From Candidatus Hodarchaeota archaeon (GTDB lineage: Archaea; Asgardarchaeota; Heimdallarchaeia; Hodarchaeales; YT1-039), in the NCBI GenBank assembly GCA_016840025.1, contig JAEOTF010000387.1, positions 1-14,235 of the forward strand: a stretch of 14,235 bases of DNA. The letters run 5' to 3'. The notes beneath the pieces are model-generated. The model did not search any database, was not told the DNA's origin, and saw nothing but the letters and a program-made list of their open reading frames with translations. The translations under genes were made by a program, and so were the position numbers. Positions 6,927 to 13,177 of this stretch are shown one piece after another (the first letter of the stretch is position 1; each line of letters opens with the position of its first letter).

Positions 6927-6955
6927 ATCAATCACCAGGATTTTTGAGAAACAGT

Positions 6956-6968
6956 AAAAATATTAAAA
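6956..6968 (-). promoter_or_regulatory. TATA-like box for the GNAT gene
   Basis: The minus strand reads TTTTAATATTTTT, centred about 36 bases before the ATG at 6926. That predicts a leader of about 10 nt, just containing the GGTGA site at 6936-6932. Confidence 0.4.
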
Positions 6969-7002
6969 GCTGTAAATGAATACACAATTTCAACAGAAAG
7001 CA

Positions 7003-7013
7003 GTTATATTTTG
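7003..7013 (+). promoter_or_regulatory. TATA-like box for the gene at 7057
   Basis: GTTATATTTTG is centred about 49 bases before the ATG, predicting a leader of roughly 25 nt. An 11-base palindrome GAAAGGCTTTC (7014-7024) abuts it downstream, where a repressor could block initiation. Modest evidence. Confidence 0.4.
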
Positions 7014-7056
7014 GAAAGGCTTTCTATCCTTCTCCTAAGAAAAAGAGTGGTTATTT

Positions 7057-7572
7057 ATGCAATTTGAACTAATACTTGCCTTTGTTGGTCTTTTACTTTC
7101 TCTACTAATTGAGAGAAATAATCGTAAAAGCGAAAAAAGGAGCATTAGAGTGGAATTAATCAGTTATTATAAGGAAATGAACGATCACTTTCTAAAGACA
7201 TATGATTTATGGCGATGGTGGCTCCTCTTATTTGAAAAGGATAAAGAGGATAAAGAAACTAGAATTAACATAGAATCTTCGCTGATGGCAAGCATTGCTG
7301 ATCTAAATACTTCGGGATACATTCTTTCTACTCTCTTCTCTAATTATTATAAGTTTTCTAAGGATGATTCTGATAAGGTGAATGACTTAAGAATGCTTAC
7401 TGAGGAAATAAAGTTCTTTATTCGCACCAACATTTGGGCGGGAGAGCCAGAAGATTCAATAGAAGAAACTCTGAAGCAAAAGTTTGATGCATTGAACCAA
7501 TTGTTAATTTATGACTTAGACAAAATCATCTTTGATAAAAAGCTGAAAGGAGAATATCCATTAATCGGATAA
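7057..7572 (+). CDS. Unrecognised single-TM protein with helical cytoplasmic domain
   Basis: A 171-residue protein of unknown family. Residues 2-18 form one hydrophobic helix at the extreme N-terminus, followed by a basic stretch (ERNNRKSEKRSIR, 19-31). This suggests an N-out/C-in anchor rather than a cleaved signal. The rest is charged and predicted helical, with a Trp-rich WRWWLLLFEK patch (52-61) that may lie on the membrane surface. This layout recalls small membrane-tethered helical-bundle proteins found in many archaea and bacteria, but no catalytic motif is seen and no function is proposed. The Shine-Dalgarno is weak (GAGTGG about 8 bases upstream). The NTF2-like gene follows 56 bases later on the same strand and may be co-transcribed. 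Confidence 0.7.
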   Translation: MQFELILAFVGLLLSLLIERNNRKSEKRSIRVELISYYKEMNDHFLKTYDLWRWWLLLFEKDKEDKETRINIESSLMASIADLNTSGYILSTLFSNYYKFSKDDSDKVNDLRMLTEEIKFFIRTNIWAGEPEDSIEETLKQKFDALNQLLIYDLDKIIFDKKLKGEYPLIG

Positions 7573-7628
7573 ACGGATGTTAGTATACGTCAAATTAAAT
7601 CCTAGTCTGATGTTTTGGAGAGATTACT

Positions 7629-8003
7629 ATGAATCTCAAAGATCCAAAATTAACTGCTCTACAATTTAATGAATGTATAAATAACCAAGACATCAAGGGT
7701 CTTTCTAGTCTAATGACAGAAAACCATACGTTCATTGATCGTGAGGGAGAAATTGATAGGGGAAAAGAATCTATGACCAAAGGTTGGATAGACTTTTTTA
7801 ACCAATTCCCTAAATATAAAAATTATTTTACCCGAGTAGACTCGCAAAACAATATGGTAATACTAATTGGCTATGCTAAATGGTCAAAAGACTCTTCGGA
7901 AGATCACGCAATTTGGACTGTAAAAGTTGAAGATGATTTGGTAGCTGAATGGCGTATTTATGAGAATACTGAAGAAAATAGAAGAAAATTCCATATCCTC
8001 TAG
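7629..8003 (+). CDS. NTF2/SnoaL-like domain protein
   Basis: A 124-residue single-domain protein of the NTF2-like superfamily (SnoaL/DUF4440-type alpha+beta cone). The pattern is typical: an N-terminal helix (ALQFNECINNQDIKGLSSLM), then HTFIDREGEIDRGKESMTKGW (33-53), where the F-x-D/G-x-x-x-G-x-E region lines the pocket, a helix FFNQFP, and curved strands YFTRVDSQNNMVILIGYAKW and DHAIWTVKVEDDLVAEWRIYE. Members include small isomerases, cyclases, hydrolases and non-catalytic ligand binders; the role here cannot be fixed. GGAG (7617-7620) about 8 bases before the ATG supports the start. It follows the one-TM protein at 7057 after a 56-base gap and ends near a G+C hairpin. Confidence 0.75.
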   Translation: MNLKDPKLTALQFNECINNQDIKGLSSLMTENHTFIDREGEIDRGKESMTKGWIDFFNQFPKYKNYFTRVDSQNNMVILIGYAKWSKDSSEDHAIWTVKVEDDLVAEWRIYENTEENRRKFHIL

Positions 8004-8029
8004 TAATAATCCCTAGAAACAAGTGTAAA

Positions 8030-8050
8030 GGGGTTACTTGGAGCAACCCC
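8030..8050. terminator. G+C hairpin between convergent genes
   Basis: GGGGTT (8030-8035) pairs with AACCCC (8045-8050) around a 9-base loop. It stands out in an AT-rich spacer, 26 bases after the stop at 8003 and 16 bases past the stop of the minus-strand surface gene. Moderately T-rich sequence flanks both sides, so it may terminate both transcripts. Confidence 0.5.
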
Positions 8051-8066
8051 AGATCCTCCCCGATAT

Positions 8067-8687
8067 CTATTTTGTTTTCCTTATTACAGCAAAGGCTACC
8101 ATAAAAGCTGAAGCTGTTAGAATCAGTGCTGGTACACTGAATTCATCAACATCAGGACCACTAATACTAGCAGTATCAATATAGAGTGATTTAGCTACGC
8201 CACCAGTATTTAGACAGTAATATCTAATTCTTGCTACGTTTGCATCAGTACGGACAGTATCAGATCCTGAAAGTTGTTGCCAATTCGCATCGTCAGTGGA
8301 AGTATCTATGCTTACTGCAGCTTTTACACTTCCACCAGGTACATCATACTGAATCATCCCTAATTCAACTTCTAGATCAGCATCGTTTTCTAAAACGTAA
8401 ACATCAGCTGTTAAGCTGTTACCCTCGGTTAACCCGATTACTTCTTGGTAAAGATACACATACTGACCAGCATTAATGGTTACATTAACACTATAAGATC
8501 CGAGATACTTTTCGGTGGTTTCATCTTCCACAGATCCATAAAGGTCCCATATCGTCCAGTTATCTGGATCGTTGCCCGTCCAATCTTCAAAATCGCCATT
8601 CAATAGTTGGCTGGCTGATGGTTCTGCTAAAACCGCAGTAGAAGTCATAAAAATTACTAAAAACAGTGAAATTCTCGTTTTTTTCAC
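8067..8687 (-). CDS. Secreted, C-terminally anchored surface protein with archaeosortase-like tail
   Basis: A 206-residue exported protein. Residues 1-21 form a signal peptide (KKTR, hydrophobic core, cleavage near VLA-EPS). The motif NGDFEDWTGNDPDNW (30-44) follows, then a beta-rich domain to about 176, again with a late Y-I-D-x-A strand (169-173), matching the order of the protein at 1563. The C-terminus (180-206) is D-E-F-S-V-P, a hydrophobic helix (about 186-202) and RKTK. This tripartite layout resembles the PEF-CTERM-type signals that archaeosortases cut, though no archaeosortase gene is in the window and a plain TM anchor is equally possible. It starts with GTG at 8687, with AAAAGGA (8704-8698) about 10 bases upstream; no in-frame ATG lies nearby. 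Divergent from the beta-lactamase-like gene. Acidic, as expected for an exposed surface protein. Confidence 0.75.
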   Translation of the reverse strand: MKKTRISLFLVIFMTSTAVLAEPSASQLLNGDFEDWTGNDPDNWTIWDLYGSVEDETTEKYLGSYSVNVTINAGQYVYLYQEVIGLTEGNSLTADVYVLENDADLEVELGMIQYDVPGGSVKAAVSIDTSTDDANWQQLSGSDTVRTDANVARIRYYCLNTGGVAKSLYIDTASISGPDVDEFSVPALILTASAFMVAFAVIRKTK

Positions 8688-8746
8688 ATAATCACGTTCC
8701 TTTTCAGTTCTTCAGTTGTGGATTTTAGTTATAGCCATGAACTGAG

Positions 8747-8764
8747 AAAAATAAATACTTAAAA
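8747..8764 (-). promoter_or_regulatory. TATA-like region for the second surface protein
   Basis: The minus strand reads TTTTAAGTATTTATTTTT, about 60-75 bases before the GTG at 8687, which predicts a leader of about 40 nt containing AAAAGGA. Weak because AT-rich runs are common here. Confidence 0.35.
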
Positions 8765-8883
8765 GCAAGTTTACTTTAATCCTATTTGTTAATATAGTTC
8801 AGGATGATTAATCCTTCTAATCTCTTGAATTGTGTTGGGATGTGGACTAAACGCGGGGATGGTCGGGAAAAATTTCCTAGTTC

Positions 8884-8904
8884 CGTTAGATTTAAAAAGG
8901 GGAT
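8884..8904 (+). promoter_or_regulatory. TATA/BRE promoter core of the beta-lactamase-like gene
   Basis: CGTTAG plus TTTAAAAA (8891-8898) plus GGGGAT, identical at 20 of 21 positions to 240-260. The predicted start site is near 8917-8920, which excludes the TTG at 8922 as a sensible start and fits the ATG at 8943 with its GAGG site. Confidence 0.6.
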
Positions 8905-8942
8905 GATAGAATGATCCATCATTGGATTTAGAGGAAAATAAT

Positions 8943-10727
8943 ATGACAGGTATAGAACATGAGCCAAGTGTAACTTTTAAGCCAATAATTGCGGATCTTA
9001 GGGAAGAAATTGATAAAACAATGGAAGAACAAAATATTCCAGGCTTAGCAATAGCTATTGTTACTAAGGCAAAATTGATCTGGACAGAGGGATTTGGCTA
9101 TACTGATAAATCAAAAAAACAAGTGGTCAACATCGATACATTCTTCAGTCTAGGTTCAACTTCTAAGACGGTTACTGCCGTAGCCTTTTTAATCGCCCAA
9201 CAACAGGGATTAGTGAAATTGGATGATCCAATAATCAAGTATTATCCCGAATTTACCGTCAAAAGTCGCTTTGCAGATGGTGAGACAAATAAAATCACTT
9301 TCCGTCATTTATTATCTCATCGTTCTGGCTTAGCAGGGTTTTCTAGGCGCGGAGGTGTCTTTGATAATACACCGAGTACTTGGGAAGAGCGCATACGAGG
9401 TATTTCGGACAGTTGGCTTAGATTCCCAGTGGGAGAAGGAGTAGCCTATTCAAACGCGGGAATGGATCTAGTTGCCTATGTATTAGAACGCATTACTGGA
9501 AAATCTTTCCCTGATTATGTAAATGAGTATCTCGGCACTCCCTTGGGGATTAAATTTCATTATGATGCAAATGAGGTCTATACTGCCCCTAATGCAGCTA
9601 GAGGGCATTTAGGGGACTTTGAAGCAATGTTTGAGTTCAACAGTGTTTTCGGTTGTGGTGGAGCCTATTCCTCAATTAAGGACTTAGCCACTTTTACGCG
9701 ATTTTTGCTAAATCATGGAGCTTTAGAGGGGAAAGAAATCTTGAAGGTCGACTATATTAAGGCTATGTACTCGGTTGATGGAAAAGAAGGCTATGGTTTA
9801 GGAACCATTGTTACTCGAGACTGTGGTATTTCTTATCCCAATCATTCAGGCGGTGCTAATGGGTTAGGCTGTGAAATGATTTGGGTACCAGAGTATAACA
9901 TCGGTATTGCGGGTTTTTTTAATCAGGAGTATTTGGACATCAGTCTTATTAAATACCTTTACAGAAATATACTGAAGCGTGTGTTAAGAAATAAAGGCCT
10001 CACTACCGAGTTTACTGAATTCCCTACTTCGGAGACACCAACAAAAAATGTTGACACACAATTATTAGAGCGGTTGGTAGGGATCTATAAGGGCATTTGG
10101 AGACCAATTTCAATTGTATATAGTAGTGGAAAATTGTATCTAGATTATCGGGGGGGTAAAGATGAACTTATTCCGCACAGTGAAACTTCATTTAGCTCTA
10201 AAAAGTACAAAGGGCTAATTTTCCAGCTAAATGAGAGTAAAAACCCTCAATTGTTGACATTTTATTCCCCTTTTAACGGAGTAGTTGGTTTTAAGTATAT
10301 TGGTCGTCTTACTGATCTTTCTGGTCCTAATCGTCCCGAATGGAAGAAGCATGAAGGAATATATCGTTATACCTTTTACAACACTGAAGCCGACTACCAA
10401 GTTGTTAAACTCGAAAAAGATGGTTACCTCTATGCAGGTAAAGATCGACTATACGAACATGAAAATATACCCAATGTTTTCTTTACCTTCACAGGAGACG
10501 CGGTGGTATTTGGGGATGATTCTATCTATCATGATAATGCTAGGGGAGAAAAAATCACTGACCCTGTTGCAGAGTTGAGCGGATTAGCCCAAAAAGATCC
10601 TAATAATCGTTATTTGCAGAGTTGGGTACTTGATCAAGTGATTAATGCTCTTAAACGACTTGAAAGACTAGTAGAAGCCGATCAAATCATACAATTGAAA
10701 CAAAAGCTGACTGGTGAATCCAGTTAG
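8943..10727 (+). CDS. Serine beta-lactamase-family hydrolase with C-terminal beta repeats
   Basis: A 594-residue protein of the class C beta-lactamase / penicillin-binding / LACTB-like serine hydrolase family. The catalytic domain (about 15-345) has SxxK as S72-T-S-K75 (SLGSTSKT), the RHLLSHRSGL signature (121-130), YxN as Y169-S-N171 and an HSGG box (301-304) in place of KTG. The set is intact, so amide or ester hydrolysis is expected. Many archaeal and eukaryotic members are peptidases or esterases rather than antibiotic resistance enzymes. The region after about 372 is beta-rich and seems to contain two related units, each starting with a GIY motif (380-382, 472-474) followed by S/D-G-K/Y-LYL-type strands, as in DUF3471/lipocalin-like tails. 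A short helical end follows (560-590). No signal peptide: cytoplasmic. The ATG at 8943 has GAGG 8 bases upstream. Convergent with the PAQR gene, 3 bases between stops. Confidence 0.88.
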   Translation: MTGIEHEPSVTFKPIIADLREEIDKTMEEQNIPGLAIAIVTKAKLIWTEGFGYTDKSKKQVVNIDTFFSLGSTSKTVTAVAFLIAQQQGLVKLDDPIIKYYPEFTVKSRFADGETNKITFRHLLSHRSGLAGFSRRGGVFDNTPSTWEERIRGISDSWLRFPVGEGVAYSNAGMDLVAYVLERITGKSFPDYVNEYLGTPLGIKFHYDANEVYTAPNAARGHLGDFEAMFEFNSVFGCGGAYSSIKDLATFTRFLLNHGALEGKEILKVDYIKAMYSVDGKEGYGLGTIVTRDCGISYPNHSGGANGLGCEMIWVPEYNIGIAGFFNQEYLDISLIKYLYRNILKRVLRNKGLTTEFTEFPTSETPTKNVDTQLLERLVGIYKGIWRPISIVYSSGKLYLDYRGGKDELIPHSETSFSSKKYKGLIFQLNESKNPQLLTFYSPFNGVVGFKYIGRLTDLSGPNRPEWKKHEGIYRYTFYNTEADYQVVKLEKDGYLYAGKDRLYEHENIPNVFFTFTGDAVVFGDDSIYHDNARGEKITDPVAELSGLAQKDPNNRYLQSWVLDQVINALKRLERLVEADQIIQLKQKLTGESS

Positions 10728-10730
10728 AGA

Positions 10731-11405
10731 TTAAATAGTCTCTATTACAGCAATAAAAATTGTCATATAATGTAAAAATGCCCCGAGTAAGACGAACACG
10801 TGAAAAATGTCATGAGAACCGAAAGTGCCTGGTCTGGGATTGGGTTTACGTATAGCATAGATCACCGCTCCAATGGTGAAAGAAAGTGCTCCTGCAGTCA
10901 ATAATATTGTGACTTGTGATAATATTACTGCAAGCGGTGATAAAGTAATTATTTTCAAATAAAAAACAGGAATGAGGGCCATCCATCCCATTATAAGGTA
11001 AATTCCAGAATTGATCCATCTAGGAGCCTTTAAAAACATCGGAACGAGTTTAAAAAGCATTCCTATAAAAACCAGCGCCCATTGAGTGATTAATATTGTC
11101 CATAACATAAAACCATCGAGGTATATCACGCAAAGTGGGGTATAAGTTCCAGCAATCATAAAAAAAATAGCTATATGATCCACTCGCCTCCAAAAGGTAA
11201 CTTCATTTTCGGATTCTTTGAAAGCATGATATAGGAAGCTACTTGTAAACAAAAAAGCAACTGATGCCCCATATATTATTGTTGTTGTCATGATAACAAT
11301 GGAACTTCTTGAAATATATATCAGAAAGCCTGTCCCTATTACTATCGCTATAGCACCAACAAGATGTGAATAACTAGAAAATTTTTCTTGCTTTTGTATG
11401 TCCAT
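10731..11405 (-). CDS. Hemolysin III / PAQR-family membrane protein
   Basis: A 224-residue seven-TM protein of the hemolysin III/YqfA branch of the PAQR (adiponectin receptor-like) family, usually 210-230 residues. Family residues are present: SSFLYH (55-60) ending TM2; RRVDHIAIFFMIAGTYTP (73-90); and FGSHDIFHVFVLLGAFLHY (195-213). His60, His198 and His202 correspond to the zinc-binding histidines of PAQR proteins and Asp76 to the conserved Asp, so a metal-dependent lipid hydrolase (ceramidase-like) activity is possible. Haemolytic activity is not implied. The GG-rich, loop-short architecture is complete. The ATG at 11405 is preceded by AAGGAAG about 4-6 bases upstream. It may have its own TATA-like CTTTTAATTTTT about 35 bases upstream, or be read through from the longin genes 84 bases before it. 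This family is commoner in bacteria, so transfer is possible. Confidence 0.88.
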   Translation of the reverse strand: MDIQKQEKFSSYSHLVGAIAIVIGTGFLIYISRSSIVIMTTTIIYGASVAFLFTSSFLYHAFKESENEVTFWRRVDHIAIFFMIAGTYTPLCVIYLDGFMLWTILITQWALVFIGMLFKLVPMFLKAPRWINSGIYLIMGWMALIPVFYLKIITLSPLAVILSQVTILLTAGALSFTIGAVIYAIRKPNPRPGTFGSHDIFHVFVLLGAFLHYMTIFIAVIETI

Positions 11406-11489
11406 GATCTTCCTTGTCCATTTTTTTAAAAATTAAAAGAGTTTATTGGTCGCAGAAACTAGGATGATATATGTGGTACAATGTTAATT

Positions 11490-11945
11490 TCATTGAAAGG
11501 TATCCCATTCAGAGTGATCAGGGATCTCTCCATTCACCTTCGTAACAATAGCATCCAACTCAGAAAGCACCATTGATTCCAATTCTAGCTTACTATGGTC
11601 TATTATTCGTGAATAAATTTGTCCCATATATGCATAGTTTTCAATAAGTTTGGAGATGTCTTGAATTGCCTGATATTCCTGATAACCCAAATGATGAAGA
11701 CCAATATAAGTTACATATTTCTCTCCTTGTTGTTCTGTGATCGACCGATGGACTCGTGTTCCATCTTCAAAAACCAATTCCGAATAATTTATATCTGATG
11801 TTTGTACAAGGAAGGTATTAATGCCTTTTAACAAAGATATAAGAAGTGCTTCTGATTCAATGGGGTTCTCATCCTCTTGAGGAGATTCATACCTTCGTAG
11901 AAAGAAGAATGCGCCATCTTTTTCTATAATAACAAAACGAATCAC
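11490..11945 (-). CDS. Longin-like domain protein (Asgard type)
   Basis: A 151-residue protein that fits a single longin-like fold plus a helical tail: strand MIRFVIIEKDG (1-11), strand FFFLRRYES (13-21), a long helix SEALLISLLKGINTFL (31-46), strands SELVFEDG (55-62) and KYVTYIGLHH (76-85), then helices EYQAIQDISKLIENYAYMGQIYSRI (90-114) and 118-136. The order beta-beta-alpha-beta-beta-alpha matches longin/roadblock-type modules, including the sigma subunits of adaptor complexes, which also begin MIRF. That last likeness is topological, not proof of orthology. Such domains scaffold small GTPases and vesicle-type complexes in eukaryotes and are enriched in Asgard genomes. The start is GTG, overlapping the upstream stop by 4 bases (GTGA), with GGAG about 9 bases before it. 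This implies translational coupling with the gene at 11942. Confidence 0.62.
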   Translation of the reverse strand: MIRFVIIEKDGAFFFLRRYESPQEDENPIESEALLISLLKGINTFLVQTSDINYSELVFEDGTRVHRSITEQQGEKYVTYIGLHHLGYQEYQAIQDISKLIENYAYMGQIYSRIIDHSKLELESMVLSELDAIVTKVNGEIPDHSEWDTFQ

Positions 11946-12823
11946 TGTTTTCGTCTCCGCATTTCCTTCGGTAATCTTTCTCCAAATACAAGAGGGATTA
12001 TTTCAATAGCTTCGCCAAATGTTGAAGCATCCCCGAACCATTTTCCAAAATCTTCACGATAGCGCGTTACGAACTCATTTAAGAAACGTTGCAACCGTTT
12101 TCGAATGTCTAGATCATAAACTGTCGTAAAAAGAATAGCAGTGAGGAATTCTTCAGGTTTTTTTTCTACCACAACTTTAATATCACCTTGGTCTATGAAT
12201 TCAGTAGGAGTTGCTTGAGTTATAGTTACGTGTTGAGTTACTGTTTGTAAGAGATTAAGTAGGCTACCTAACCACGCAGAAAGCAGGGCAGAGTCTCCTA
12301 TTGGTTTTTCTCGTAGAAATGAATGTGCAAAAAGCGGTAAATTGCTTCTATCAAGGATATAAAGCCCAATTAGTTCACTTCGAGTTAGATCAGAGAGTAA
12401 TTTTCCTTTTACTCCAATTATATCATCACATTTGCTTAATAAAGCAAAATCTACATGCCACCCCATTGTTTCTGACCGATAATATAGCCGCTGTTCCGAA
12501 AGTGCTTTTATTATTTCTTTTTCAGTGTTTAACGTTAATTTTAAGTCTGAGAAAGATGGAGAGATGATTACAAAGACTAGAGTAAGTTGCCCGAATTCAC
12601 TATCGATTGATCGAATAGCGATCATTACATCTTCACTGACAATTTCACGAAGTTTTGTTTTCAAAATTCGAGTGGAGAGCTGTCTGAATGCACAAAGGAT
12701 TGATATAATCATAGATGGGTTAGCTTCATCAAAATGTACATGCCGTTCATAAAATCGGCTGAATATAAGTTCAGGTTGATCTTCTGTTGATAAGTACAAA
12801 GCTACTATTGGAATTTTTTTCAT
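11942..12823 (-). CDS. Tandem longin/roadblock-like domain protein (Asgard type)
   Basis: A 293-residue protein with two apparent longin-like modules. Module 1 (about 4-140): strand IPIVALYLS, strand LIFSRFYE, helix SMIISILCAFRQLSTRI (37-53), strand EDVMIAIRSID, strand QLTLVFVIIS (79-88), helix LTLNTEKEIIKALSEQ. Module 2 (about 148-262): strand SELIGLYILDRSNLPLFAHSF (149-169), helix DSALLSAWLGSLLNLLQTV (177-195), strands DIKVVVEKK and EFLTAILFTTVYD, then helix IRKRLQRFLNEFVTRYREDFG. The strand-D-x-S-x-LPLF-strand and LLSxxLxSL helix of module 2 are characteristic of Asgard longin-type proteins. The C-terminus is basic (RRRKQ). First gene of an operon with 11490-11945, overlapping by 4 bases. 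Start ATG with GGAG only 1-2 bases away, unusually close. Family assignment rests on predicted fold, not on catalytic motifs. Confidence 0.6.
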   Translation of the reverse strand: MKKIPIVALYLSTEDQPELIFSRFYERHVHFDEANPSMIISILCAFRQLSTRILKTKLREIVSEDVMIAIRSIDSEFGQLTLVFVIISPSFSDLKLTLNTEKEIIKALSEQRLYYRSETMGWHVDFALLSKCDDIIGVKGKLLSDLTRSELIGLYILDRSNLPLFAHSFLREKPIGDSALLSAWLGSLLNLLQTVTQHVTITQATPTEFIDQGDIKVVVEKKPEEFLTAILFTTVYDLDIRKRLQRFLNEFVTRYREDFGKWFGDASTFGEAIEIIPLVFGERLPKEMRRRKQ

Positions 12824-12884
12824 TCTCCTATATTAATCAAAGAGTTCATTCAAATCCTTCTATTAATAAGAGAATTGCTCTCTC

Positions 12885-12894
12885 TATACTATAT
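12885..12894 (-). promoter_or_regulatory. TATA-like box of the longin operon
   Basis: The minus strand reads ATATAGTATA about 65 bases before the ATG at 12823, predicting a leader of around 35-40 nt that includes the GGAG site. The first palindrome lies 34 bases further upstream. Confidence 0.4.
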
Positions 12895-12927
12895 GTAAAT
12901 CGCTTTTTATTAAGCCTTTGAAATATA

Positions 12928-12945
12928 TTGATCATATGTGATCAA
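12928..12945. promoter_or_regulatory. 18-base palindrome, candidate operator
   Basis: TTGATCA-TATG-TGATCAA has perfect 7-base arms about a 4-base centre, a half-site spacing typical of dimeric winged-helix or TetR/MarR-type regulators. No T-run follows, so it is not a terminator. It lies upstream of the longin operon box and 233 bases before the MFS start. Confidence 0.45.
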
Positions 12946-13060
12946 AAGCTACTCCTTAATACAATATAAATGATTAATGTAATTAACTGTTTTTACTGGA
13001 TCTTTTTTTCACAGTATTCTTTTCTCAGTTTATCTTCTTGTTTAATATCTAATTATTTGG

Positions 13061-13077
13061 GAATTGAATTTCAATTC
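13061..13077. promoter_or_regulatory. 17-base palindrome, candidate operator
   Basis: GAATTGAA-T-TTCAATTC has perfect 8-base arms about a single base. It lies about 100 bases before the MFS ATG. It differs in sequence from the palindrome at 12928, so a second regulator or chance in AT-rich DNA is possible. Confidence 0.35.
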
Positions 13078-13177
13078 AACAAACAATAAATTTAACTTTC
13101 CCAGTATTTCCTCCTCATATTCTTCCAGAATTTCCTAATAGACATTAAATTCACAATTAAATAGGTTTTTGATCTAT

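Larger units (their letters stand above)
12824..13177. other. Divergent control region between longin operon and MFS gene
   Basis: About 350 bases with no gene. It contains a TATA-like ATATAGTATA for the longin operon (minus, 12885-12894), two perfect palindromes (12928-12945 and 13061-13077) and a possible box AATTAAATA (13155-13163) just before the MFS ATG. The layout fits regulated divergent transcription. Confidence 0.5.

Noticed and set aside
6927..6935. GTG start adding three residues to the GNAT protein
   Set aside because: The GTG is part of the GGTGA Shine-Dalgarno that serves the ATG at 6926.
8821..8883. G-rich stretch upstream of the beta-lactamase promoter considered as a tRNA or small RNA
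   Set aside because: No cloverleaf pairing and no conserved T-loop sequence; it is better explained as upstream promoter DNA.
8922..8942. TTG start adding seven residues to the beta-lactamase-like protein
   Set aside because: It lies at the predicted transcription start, has no Shine-Dalgarno, and the ATG at 8943 has GAGG at good spacing.
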